DNA from: Helichrysum umbraculigerum
Taxonomy: Eukaryota > Streptophyta > Magnoliopsida > Asterales > Asteraceae
Direction: 5' to 3'
Assembly (NCBI GenBank): GCA_949592205.1
Contig: CATIUR010000003.1
Span: 81,434,501-81,498,500, forward strand
Length of the DNA: 64,000 nt
Positions 1 to 11,206 of the stretch are shown one piece after another. Position 1 is the first letter of the stretch; every line of letters starts with the position of its first letter. The notes beneath the pieces were generated by a model that saw only the letters and a list, made by a program, of their open reading frames with translations, was not told the DNA's origin and made no database searches. A program made the position numbers and the translations under genes.

Positions 1-419
1 CTTCAGCGGTAGTTGGGGAAATTTTATCAAATCCTAGTTGGTATGCTGCAAAAAAAATCCGAGATGAACTAGCGAATGAGAAAAAATATTTTATTAAATC
101 GGTTATTGACTATTTGGAACTACAACCCGATTTGAGAGTTGTGAGTAATGGCATGAACGGGTCTTGCAAAGGCTCAAATCTTGCCATAACAAGTTTGGCT
201 GGTTTCCCGATTTATGATGTTGACTTTGGATGGGGCCAACCTGTATTCATGGGGCCGTGTAAGGTTGGATTTGAAGGTCAGGTTATGTTGTTACCAAGCC
301 CGATAAAAGATGGAAGCCTGTCGATAATGATTTTGATACAAGCTAAACACATGAAGCTTTTCAGCAAATCATTATATGAAATCTTCATTACGACTTCTTC
401 GATGCCATTAAATCTGTAA
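1..419 (+). CDS. BAHD acyltransferase, 3' end (partial)
   Basis: This is the C-terminal part of a BAHD-family acyl-CoA-dependent acyltransferase, cytosolic enzymes that move acyl groups (often hydroxycinnamoyl) from CoA to alcohols or amines in specialised metabolism. The open frame runs from base 3 without a start and ends at TAA 417-419. The structural signature DFGWG is present, followed by QPVFMGP, a wording typical of the hydroxycinnamoyl-transferase-like branch (shikimate or polyamine acceptors). The upstream SAVVGEI-like stretch also fits the family. The catalytic HxxxD motif lies outside the window, so activity and acceptor cannot be judged. The visible part has no stop or frameshift, so this is probably a working host gene. 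The substrate is not assignable from this fragment. Confidence 0.9.
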   Translation, partial: SAVVGEILSNPSWYAAKKIRDELANEKKYFIKSVIDYLELQPDLRVVSNGMNGSCKGSNLAITSLAGFPIYDVDFGWGQPVFMGPCKVGFEGQVMLLPSPIKDGSLSIMILIQAKHMKLFSKSLYEIFITTSSMPLNL

Positions 420-1583
<1,164 letters not shown>

Positions 1584-2716
1584 TGATGTGACGTAAAAAG
1601 TCATGTTTTTAAGGGCAATATTCCTCACTTTTTTGGCACATCTTTAGTGAAAACATTCCAAAACGATCATTATTTACTTAATTTCACTAAAGCGGTCCAA
1701 ATATAGATGCTGCAAAAATCACCAAAAACTTCCAAATAACGAGCAAATCACGGCATTTTGAATCAAACCGATTTCTCCGCACTTATTTTCCTGTCATGAC
1801 GGACATCCTAACTTCCACCATTTGTCATATAGATAAAATCGAGACGGAAAAGTCAAGAATCAAGTAAATCGGATAAAGAACGGAGAAGACATGACGATTT
1901 CAGACACCTATAAAGTCATTCTGGCAATGCCTGAGCTCTACACATCCAATTTCCATGATATTGGTATCAAAAGAAGCGTAACGGAATTACGAATCCATAG
2001 GAAAAAATTCAGGCCAAATGGACACATAACGAAGGAAATACGTGCGTTTTAAGCAACGAACGAAATCAGACAACACCGTATACGGCCTGCACAAACCGTA
2101 TACGGCTTGCACAAACTGTATACGTCCTGTACAAACCGTATACGGCCATGCCAAGGCCGTATACTGCCCCCTGCTGCCCAATTGTTGCTTCGTTTGCTTG
2201 TACGTGCAGCCCGATCTGATCAGAATCACGACAACCTAGGATTCCAGTTACATATCCTTTTAGGTACTCCTGAAACGTAGGGTCCTAGTGTTTACACCAA
2301 AAGCTTGTCTGTCTTTTATTTGATGAGTCTTCAATCTAATTTATAATGAACATCACCCCGAAACCCTAATCATCGAAGTTTCAGCAATCACATCTTTACC
2401 TGTTTGCTTAAACCCTATCTTTTACTTTCTGTTATTTACTTTTCTGCATTTAGGATAATTATAAAACCAAACTACCGAAACTTTAATCTACCTACCTCCA
2501 TCCTATTAGTGAAAATAATCTTAGGTGACCCGCTTCATTTCAATTCGCTCCAATTTAAGAACGACCTCGAGTTATACTTACTGCTTGCTCCCAAGGTAGG
2601 TAGTATTTATAGTTTGAGCCCCAACTCATATAAATTTAAAACCCACTGCTCACGCGCCCTTGCCGGACGGAACAACGACCGGAGTAAAATCCGACCGACC
2701 TCTGGGGTGTGCGACA
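1584..2716 (+). repeat. 5' LTR of the outermost element, internally deleted
   Basis: Aligns with LTR2 over 1584 to about 2207 (28200-28825) and about 2206-2716 (about 32628-33144). The middle third, which in LTR2 holds the TATA box, the CT-rich leader and the later solo-LTR insertion, is missing. The junction (near 2205-2208) sits at a GC(AG) microhomology. Without the TATA box this LTR probably cannot drive the element. Confidence 0.85.
2076..2166. repeat. 20-bp-period array of the palindrome CCGTATACGG (5' LTR)
   Basis: Five copies of CCGTATACGG or one- or two-base variants start at 2076, 2096, 2116, 2136 and 2157, a near-exact 20-base period (21 for the last). The array lies upstream of where the TATA box would be (present in the 3' LTR). 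Palindromic repeated sites are compatible with binding of a dimeric factor, but no factor can be named. Confidence 0.85.
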
Positions 2717-2722
2717 AGTTTT

Positions 2723-2739
2723 TGGCGCCGTTGCCGGGG
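2723..2739 (+). other. Primer-binding site, tRNA-Asp type (outermost element)
   Basis: TGGCGCCGTTGCCGGGG, six bases after the LTR end, is exactly complementary to the 3' end of plant tRNA-Asp(GTC) as I know it. tRNA-Asp priming is typical of Athila/Tat gypsy elements. Confidence 0.9.
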
Positions 2740-2892
2740 ATCGTTGAGCGCCACGATCTGAAGCCGCCTTAGATAATCTAGCTTTTAGGAGACCCTTTTT
2801 GTTTAGGTTTTTATAAACTTATTCAAAAGTTACTTACTTATTTTAGGACAATTTAAATAATTTAGCTTAGTTTAATTAGTTTAATATAAAAA

Positions 2893-3586
2893 ATGAAAAA
2901 TCCAAAAATATCATTTTCTGATTTGCCACCGTCTCCCATTTCTCCATTGCCACAATTGACAACCGAAGAGATGATGACCATGGACGACGCCGAATTCTTC
3001 GACTGCCTTTCACAAGAGTTGGGTTCCGACCTCCACTCTTCATCTTTATCTGCTTCCGAAGAAATCTTCGCCGACTCTGATGACGAATCTAGAACCTTTG
3101 GGAAACTCTTAGACCTTGACTTAGGAACTAGTAAATCTCACCAGAAGATTTCAACTTCTGTCTCTAGCATTCCAAGCTATCAGGTTTTACCTGCTCCTGA
3201 GATTTCTTACTCCATAGAAAATGTCTTGCCTTTCCCTACCTAATTTTATTTTGTTGGGTGTTTCTCTGACAACTTTCAACCCTTTCGTTTTCCACCTATT
3301 GAAGAACGTCTTCCACTATGGGATGAAGAAGTTTATGAATACCCTCCAAAATCACCTATCTTTCTAAACCTCGTACCCGAACCTGAGTACACCATCCGTC
3401 GTGTTGTTGATAGGTTCGTACCAAACATACCTGAAGAAAATATCCGATACGTAGGTAACTCTTTTGATCCTGATAGGAGATTTGATGTTTGTCGGGCATT
3501 TGCTAGACATCTCAAAACGTCTAACTTTCCTTTTTTCAGTTGAACATAGAGAAGTCACTCGTAAGAGAAAGAACCAGGTAGGTATT
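2893..3586 (+). pseudogene. First ORF of the outermost element, 5' part (unknown protein, gag position)
   Basis: Starts at ATG 2893 and reads an acidic, serine-rich N-terminus (repeated DD/EE and SSS stretches). There is an in-frame TAA at 3241-3243, after which the same frame continues with convincing coding sequence (proline-rich, WDEE, EPEY, RRVVDRF) to about 3540. The frame then shifts by one and continues to the insertion point of the inner LTR element. The other half resumes at 21453. I do not recognise the protein. No zinc knuckle or Retrotrans_gag-like motif is visible although the position, directly after the primer site, is that of gag. Broken by a stop, a frameshift and a 17.9-kb insertion. 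Confidence 0.6.
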
Positions 3587-3915
3587 TGATAAGCATCATA
3601 TATATGTTATAATTTATATTATTTATCCCTATATTTATATACATTTTAGTGCATTTCTATGGTTTTAGATACTTAATTTGTTAATATTTGCATAAATGTA
3701 TTTTAATTAAAGAAAGAAGAAAAAGGAACGAAAACAAGACCAAAACTGAAGAAAAAGAAGCATTTGAAGATATGAAGGCTTAAACTATGAAGAATTGAAG
3801 ACTAAAGAGAAATAATTGAAGAATTGGGCCGAGAAAACAAGTTAAAATCGTTGAAGAAGAAAACAATTCCAAATTGAAGTCCGAGCCCAAAATCGGAAGA
3901 TTCTGGAATTTCAAT

Positions 3916-4041
3916 CCAACCGGCGGTTGGATGTCTCAACCGGTGGTTGGCCTTAGGGTTTCATAAGGCGGTGGACAGCGTGGCATAACTTGGACGGAAA
4001 GAAACTCCAACCGGCAGTTGGAGTACCCAACCGGCGGTTGG
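3916..4041. repeat. Four CCAACCGGCGGTTGG palindromes in U3 (5' LTR)
   Basis: Copies at 3916-3930, 3937-3950, 4007-4021 and 4027-4041; the second and third have one or two base changes. The half-site CGGTTG fits the plant MYB core CNGTTR, so a MYB-responsive enhancer is a reasonable inference. The cluster ends 19 bases before the TATA box. Confidence 0.85.
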
Positions 4042-4059
4042 GAGGTCGGCCAGCAAAAC

Positions 4060-4067
4060 TATAAATA
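4060..4067 (+). promoter_or_regulatory. TATA box of the inner element's 5' LTR
   Basis: TATAAATA directly downstream of the palindrome cluster, conserved at 20468-20475 in the right LTR. Best guess for the retrotransposon promoter. Confidence 0.75.
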
Positions 4068-5085
4068 GAGGCCTAGTTTAGGTTTAACCATATACGATTC
4101 AAGAATACTAAATACGATTTGTAAGGTTAAAGGTCGACTTTAGGTGCGATTTTGGAGGCTAAGGAGCTAGGGTTTGAAGGTTTTTAACCCTAGGAAAAGC
4201 TGGTTCAACAATTGGTTAGGTTTCTTTATCCTTGTAATTCACTGATCTTTTGGGTTATTTTAGGATATTGTTTATTTGATTTAATTGTTAATTAGTTTTT
4301 CTTTATAAATGTTTGAATGAATGATTAATTGAATATATTATATGAATTATATGTTTATGTTGAAACTATATTATTGAAAGCTTATTATACAAGAATTGTC
4401 TGTGTTATATTAATATTGATAAAAGTTAACTGATTTATATAGATAGCTTTACTGACCTTGTGAGTTTTATGAATTAATTAATGATTATCAATTATTAATG
4501 TTAAGTAACACTGTAATTCAACCTGACCTTGGAATTGTATTAATAAGATGCTGATAGATCTTAGTGGAATAGAAATACAGTGCATGACCTTTGGTTGTGT
4601 TACTATCATGAAAATTAGCATGACCTTTGTGATTTTCTACCTTAGCAATTCACCAATAGTAATAGCCAACAATGCAAATAGACATAAGTTAATAAAATAA
4701 GTTTAATTAATAATAGTTTAAATAGTTATAATCTTCTATCCACTTGAGTATTCTAAGTTGTATCTGAAACTTATCTATTAGAATTTGTATCAATTATAAA
4801 TTTGTTCGCTCGGAACTAAAACGTCCCCCTTATCCTGTATATTATTTGTAAATTTGATCCTTATTTGTATATTATTGTAATTAATTGTAAATAGTTGTAA
4901 TTAGGAATAGAATAATTAGTTATAGAATAAAATCACGTTCCGTGTGTTCGATATCCGGACTTACTTAAATAGCTATATTATACGAACGGGTTAATCTTGC
5001 CTAAATTGTGTGATAGTATTTATTTAGTATTTCCTTATTTAAAACTTGTTATTATAATTGTCTATACTTAGCACACATCAAGTTT

Positions 5086-5103
5086 TGGCGCCGCTGCCGG
5101 GGA
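5086..5103 (+). other. Primer-binding site, tRNA-Asp type (inner element)
   Basis: TGGCGCCGCTGCCGGGGA, five bases after the LTR end, pairs with the tRNA-Asp 3' end with one mismatch (C for T at base 9). Confidence 0.88.
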
Positions 5104-5500
5104 ACGGTGCATTTTTATTAAACTAATTATTTTTCCCTGTATAATATTTTATTTCTGATACTTTGCAAAATCAATAAGAAATATCGGCTCACCCATTGAG
5201 AATACTAACTAAAACAAAGGTATAAGGAGAGTTAAAGCCCTATCTCATTAATTTATCATATAAGAGGTAAGGTGCTTCTCAAAAGAAAGAGGTTTTTAAC
5301 ACGCTTCACACTGACCTGTTTCTCCGCTTTTGTGTACTATCAATGGAGCTACCGAGATCTGTTGACTAGCATTGTTAAAGAAATACATAGAATTTGTATT
5401 AATATGTATAATATATTGCCTTAGAAAAATTAGGTTAAATAAGTAAAACTAAACTTTGTGTTATTCTTTGTGTGTACAGAACTTATTAATTGTTAGTAAA

Positions 5501-6860
5501 ATGAAAAACGTGCAAATGAAAATTGTGGAAAAAGAGATTGAAATTAAAGAAATAGGAGTAGATAAAATTTCTGTTAGGTTAGTTGGAGAAACTGAAATGC
5601 AAGATTTTTCTGAAGAAGAAGAGGAAGAATTTGTTAGTGAAGATGAAGAAGAAATGCCTGAAACTGAAAATTCTGAGTTCAGAAGTGAATATGTAGTATC
5701 TACTAGGGATGAAATAATTCAAAAACTCGAAAGGTTTAGGGATGATACTCTAGTTACAATGGAAATCATTAAGTCAGCCAATATTAGATATACTGAAGAT
5801 CAAAAGAATCTCATTGAGAAAATAGAATAGGAGTATGAAGAATGGTGTAACCCCACTCGTATGGTGAATTACTTTGATAAGTTTGTTGCTAAATTAAGAG
5901 ATACATTTTATTATCAAAAAGCTGAAGAAGAAGATTTCTTCCAAGATCAAGTAAGATGTTATTATGAGATATATCGTACCTTGACACAATATCCATTTCC
6001 TTATTCTGACCGACAAATAAATTTATTGGAATCGTATAAATCTCAAATTTCGTGGACGACTGGAGATCCGACTCTGATGACGGATATTGAATTAATGGAA
6101 GACTTGCAAGGATTAATGAGTTTGATGGTTGAAAGAGATCACACTCATTGCAGCACTTTCTATGTTGAATGTACGGTGAATTTTTACGTACAACAAATGA
6201 TAAATGATTTGTACTATCCCGTGGAAGGTGAAAGAAGGAGGAAAGTTCCGGACTGTATACCGGAAGGAGCAATAGTAAATGTAGCAAGTTATGTGACTAG
6301 GGAGCTTAAATCTATGTTTGATGGAATTCAATTGTATTCTCAAGTTAATCTGTTTCATTTAGGATTGTCTCAAATTTATACAAGGATGATTAACATCTTT
6401 CGATTCTCTGGTTTACTATTTGGAGAACATAAGGGCAAGCTGATGCAGTTATTATTAAAAGAGATTGAAGAAGTGGTTAAATATCCTACAAGTGAGAATT
6501 ATGATGGGTTATTTTTAGGTTTTTATGGTTTTATGGATGCTTTGAGACGTGATCATCAAGAGTGTGAATATAAGACTGAAAATGGAGTTAAGGTAGTTGA
6601 TGAAGAGGGAATGGTAGCTAAAGCTATTAAGAAGATAATGAGGGAATTTTATAAATTGCAAATAGCGGCTGAAGAACATCATAAGCATTTTGAGGATTAT
6701 ACTATGAAGGTTCCTGATCAAAGAGTTGCAATCCATTTTATACAATATTCAAGTATGTTTTAAGAATCTTTCCACCTAATCAAAGAGTTGCAATCCATTT
6801 TATGCTACCTAATGGATATTATGTCTCATCCGTAGCTCGAGAATGGGTCCGTGATTCTTG
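5501..6860 (+). pseudogene. Unknown-function ORF of the inner element, with in-frame TAG and a 62-bp duplication
   Basis: ATG 5501 opens a charged N-terminus with a glutamate run (residues about 35-55), then a helical, acidic protein. An in-frame TAG (5828-5830) interrupts it after about 109 codons, and coding quality continues unchanged beyond it in the same frame. The annotated end at 6763 is artificial: a 62-base duplication (repeat starts 6719 and 6781) shifts the frame. The reading frame of the second copy continues past the duplication and ends at TGA about 6858-6860, probably the ancestral C-terminus. I see no known domain. A segment with FF...PF...TTGDP...EL...LQ is shared with the outer element's ORF at about 21780-21960, suggesting both elements carry members of one protein family in the gag position. 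Confidence 0.6.
6719..6842. repeat. 62-bp tandem duplication at the ORF 3' end
   Basis: A stretch beginning CAAAGAGTTGCAATCCATTT occurs at 6719 and again at 6781. The 62-base offset is not a multiple of three and causes premature termination at 6761-6763. Confidence 0.7.
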
Positions 6861-8385
6861 AAGAATTTCCACAATTTTCCAATTCTGCATTATTATTTCG
6901 TTTCATTAATAGTAATAAGTTTTGTTTCTTTGTTATTGTTAGGAATTTGTAAGATTTATTCTATGGTTTGGATATTATTTGATTATTCAGTGTTTTATAT
7001 TTATATCTTATTTTAATTTAGCCTTATCTAAATATTATCATTATTAATCTCGGTTATATTACATTAAAATATGGTACTTTTTGAATATTAACGATTGTTA
7101 CTTGTTAATTTTTGAAGGGTTAAAATATTTGGGTAATATGATGGAAGTAGGTATGAAAAAGTTGATTAAGGTTTGGAGAAAATTAATTAAAATTTAAAAA
7201 CCATTAGAATTAATACAAAATTTTGTATAATTGATATCGGTTGTATTAATAAGGGTATGGTACATTTTTAGTACTAGAAATCTTTCCTAATTAAAATTTT
7301 TACATTATATTATAATTTCATATTTCATATTTATAAGATTTTTATTAATCTTCACTTGAAAAAAGTTTTTTTTATATATGGATCATAGAAGTTATAAGTG
7401 ATGTTAGTAGGATAAGAAAAATGAGCACTAAAAATTGTTAAAATATTATGTACTATATAATGGAAGGAGGTATGAGATTTTGAAATTAATATTAAATGGT
7501 TATTTTAGAAGTATTACCTTAAATAATTCTGTTCTAAATGATTATTCTATTTACATGTATTTATTGTTGTATATCATAATTGAATTGTATGAATGTATAT
7601 TATTTATGAGTTAGTTTAAACATTAGTATATTTTTAATTTTAATAAGATAATATGGTAAAAATTTAGAATAAATTAAAATTAATGTAGAATATAAGTAAA
7701 ACAGACATAGTTGATATAAATAATAATTGTAACTTAATAAGTAGAAAATAATTAGCATAATTTTAGAAATGAATATTTTGCGAAGCAAAGAGACGTTTTT
7801 CTTTTTGGTTATAAAGAACATGTATTTTGTGCACATTAATTTTTGGAGAACTTTGTGGGTGTGTTCTCTGGAAACCCTCACGAGACTATAACTCGTCCAC
7901 TCGGGATACCGAGAGGTTTAAAGGCTTATTGCATATGCTAAATGCAATCGTGATTAACTACGAAAGTGTGGATGTTGTATATTATTTTAAAGAGATGAAG
8001 AAATCAAAACGACGAAGCAGATTCTTAGCCGATGATGAAATTAAAAATTTCAGTCAGGGGAGTTTTCTGTTCTAATTTTCTTTCCCTTACTCACTTTTAT
8101 TTATCAATTTTTATACAATGAGGGCATTGTATAATTTAAGTGTGGGGATAGGGTTCATAAGACAAAGAAATTCTTTAATTAAACACTTAAGTTTGTCTTT
8201 TATATATTTTTTGAGAAATTTTAAAAAATTTTAAGTGAATAACTAAGTATTTACTAGTTAGAATACTTTTGTTAAAAGTTTTGTTTTGTATTTAAAAGTT
8301 TAGACTCTAATATGGATTAACTGTTTTGTACATATAACGTAAGCTACTTAATAAGGAGTGATATATAGTTACATGAAATGATATA
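6861..8385. other. Non-coding AT-rich internal part of the inner element
   Basis: Very AT-rich sequence without convincing long ORFs. An 80-codon open stretch (about 7830-8075) contains a lysine/arginine-rich tail but resembles nothing I know and may be chance or a relic of a second ORF. A PPT-like motif TAAGTGTGGGGATA lies at about 8138-8151. The last five bases before the chromovirus (ATATA, 8381-8385) are its target-site copy. Confidence 0.4.
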
Positions 8386-11172
8386 TGTCGCACCCCCAAA
8401 TTATGATGCGGAAGCGGGTCGGTTCGGGGCGCGACTAATCAATATACAAAGCACACAAGATTACATAATGAACGACCACTACATGCGTCGTTTACAAATA
8501 CATTGATATTATAAAAGTTTTACACTGTTATAACATAGTTTACAAAAGCTCCTGAGTTCGATTGATAGAGATTCTATGGCATAACTAAATTATACAAAAT
8601 ATAGTAATGCATGACAATCTCTTGATGTCTGAATGTGACTCGAGCTAATGGGCATCTTGAGTGGCAGACCTACTGCTGCTGATCACCTGTGATACATGCT
8701 AAAATGGGTCAGCGAAAACGCTGGTGAGCTCACAGGTTTGTATGTCAACACATATTTGTATGAACCGCAAGATTTAATGATAATTGAATTTAAAATGCAA
8801 TTAAGCAAAATAAAAGTTATACAGCCATGAGCACATAGTCTGAGCTTAACTCGAGATGTCAGGTCCACATTTAAGGTATCCTGAGCGAGGTGCCTCCTAC
8901 GAGTGCCTAATCAACACTCGTCTACACAAATATTAATACATCCGTTTGACAGGTTAGTGCGTGCTAACCCGGATGAGGCTGGTCAGACCTATATGATACC
9001 ATATACTAATATTCACGCTACTACGTATTCCCAAACTATGCTGATGGAGGGCTTTAAAATGATTAGTGAAAATAACTCATGTAGTATTTGATTTGATGGT
9101 ACTTGCGTTCATATTGTAAAACAAAACAGAGCAATGAAATCACACCCCTAGGTAAAAGCATTTAAAAAGGGGCTATGAGACTCACCTGAGCCTAATGAAT
9201 TGTTAGCAAACAATTAGGATGATTCACAATGATTTGATGTCGTTACAACGACTGAACCTGCAGGGCGTCTTAGACGCGCAAGGTTTTGATAAATGATTAG
9301 ATTCTTGAAACCTGTCGGGCGTATTAAACGCGCAAGGTTTAATTGATTAGATGACTCTACGGACCATCTATGCTAGTTATCCCATTAACTAGTTATGACC
9401 AAGTACTTTGGTTAATGATTATGTTTGAGTTTGTGAAACTGTTTACGGCCCATTGGTGATTGATTGAAATAATAATTCTTCAATTATTATTACTACTTTC
9501 ATTTGTTGTGAACTTATAAAAGCATATTTGAAGTGTTTAAATGTTGTATCGTATAAGTATGAAATATGTCGCAATGTCAGACACTTAGTGTAAACCTTTA
9601 GTTTTAAGTTTATGGAAAAACGTGGGTCCGAAAACTAAGATATGCCATTTTCGACCCCTAGATGACTCCGGATGGCCTAAAACTGGCTAGGCTAAGGTAC
9701 TTAGCCTTGACCATTCGGTTGTTTTTAAATGACCATGCGAATTTGAACCCAATCCGTTACAATAAATTTTTCATCGAGAAGCTACCCTGTTTTAACTTGT
9801 TAAATCGTCGACATTTTCGAAAATTTACTTGTTCTGTTTTAGCTAAAATTTGCAGGGCTAGTTTATTGATCCGTTGGATCATGAAATATAACGGGGGAAT
9901 CCGCCGTATTCATTTGAATACGCCGTATTGGTGGCTTTTGTGGGGAATACGCCGTATTCCCTTAAATACGACCGTATTCATGAAAAATAGAGGGAATACG
10001 CCGTATTCCCTTGAATACGCCGTATTCCCTTGAATACGCCGTATTCCCTTGAATACGCCGTATTCCCTTGAATACGCCGTATTCCGAGGAGGCGCAGGTA
10101 GTTCATGATTTCTGGGCGGGAATACGCCGTATTCCCTTGAATACGCCGTATTCATGTGGTCTGGGCAGGAATACGCCGTATTCCCTTGAATACGCCGTAT
10201 TCCGAGGGCCGATTCAAGTCTGTAGTTTCAAAATCATACCCAAACCAAATCTAATCCGCAATTTAACTAGCAATCATCAATCCTAACATCAATACATGGT
10301 AGTATATGCTATTTAAATACGAAATTACAAAGTTTAAATCAACGATTTCTTACCAAAATTTTGATGAACGGATGATGATGATAATGGTGATGAAGATGAT
10401 GATGGTGAGGATGATCCAAAGATGATGATGATGATAATCTAGTTGTAGTTGTTGTTTGATAATTTGAAAGAAATGAGAGAAAGAGATTGAGAGAATGAAG
10501 AAGAAAATGAAATGAAAACAAAGGGTGGGTTTAGTTTGTTCATCCGGCTCCAATTATTGGAGTCGGTTGGGCTCCCATTCGTGGTACAAAATACCCGTGT
10601 TTTTGTACCCGATCGAAAAGTAGTAAAATGTTTTAATTCGATAAATTCCTATAATTGATATCGTACGTATTTTAATCGAAGTATTTTAATAAAAATACTT
10701 TTAATGAGATATAAAAATATATCTTTGCTTTATCTTTCTGAGACGGACACGATTTAATTGATTTCGTCGCGTTTGAGTAAAAGGTATAAAACGAAATATG
10801 TTTTGTTTTATCTAATGTAAATAATAATTAATATCTCCGATAATAATACATTATTTATATGTTTTGTTGCGAATGTTTTACATTAGTACGATACGAATAC
10901 TTTATATATTATCAAAATAATATATAATAAATATGTAGATATTAAATAATCATTCGGTATTACTTAATATTTGATTTTCACCAATGCCGTAATAATGAAT
11001 CGGAAATTTGGCCGATTTGAAAATGAACGATTAAATCTAATCGAGTACTGATATATATATATTCATCAATATATATTTTGATACATACAATTAGTCTAAT
11101 ACATAGCACTAACTACATGTATTACATAATGATTAGGAACTAATTTATAGTCCTAATTTGACGGGTGTCACA
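8386..11172 (-). repeat. 3' LTR of the chromovirus
   Basis: 2787 bases, TG...CA, adjacent to the purine tract (11173-11185) and to the target copy ATATA. Contains the palindrome array 9897-10202 and, upstream of it on the minus strand, a CT-rich leader with a splice-donor-like site at 10353-10352. Short ORFs seen in both LTRs are identical because the LTRs are identical; they are not genes. Confidence 0.93.
9897..10202. repeat. Palindrome array GAATACGCCGTATTC in the 3' LTR
   Basis: Around twelve perfect or near-perfect copies of GAATACGCCGTATTC, several in head-to-tail 19-base units joined by CCTT. The right LTR has one unit fewer, so the array changes length by unit gain or loss even between LTRs that were identical at insertion. 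On the element's strand it begins about 150 nt after the leader splice-donor-like site. Confidence 0.93.
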
Positions 11173-11185
11173 TTCTCTCCTTGTT
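11173..11185 (-). other. Polypurine tract of the chromovirus
   Basis: On the minus strand AACAAGGAGAGAA abuts the 3' LTR and would prime plus-strand DNA synthesis. The related non-autonomous family has AACAAGGGGAGAA in the same place. Confidence 0.85.
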
Positions 11186-11206
11186 AAGAGAATTTCGTCC
11201 CGAAAT

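Larger units (their letters stand above)
3587..5080 (+). repeat. 5' LTR of the inner Athila-like element
   Basis: 1494 bases, TG...CA ends, preceded by target copy GTATT. Contains a four-copy CCAACCG/CGGTTGG palindrome cluster followed by a TATA box, a normal U3 layout. Confidence 0.92.

Noticed and set aside
2404..2772. 122-aa ORF in the outer LTR (and its counterpart 32937-33254)
   Set aside because: Lies in the U5 end of the LTR and crosses the LTR end and primer site; no domain.
8683..9091. Small ORFs present at 8683-8868, 8903-9091 and again at 16732-16917, 16952-17140
   Set aside because: Identical because they sit in the two LTRs of one element; no conserved domain.
10339..10553. Histidine/serine-rich ORFs on the minus strand (also 18368-18582)
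   Set aside because: They fall in the CT- and CAT-rich untranslated leader of the chromovirus LTR.
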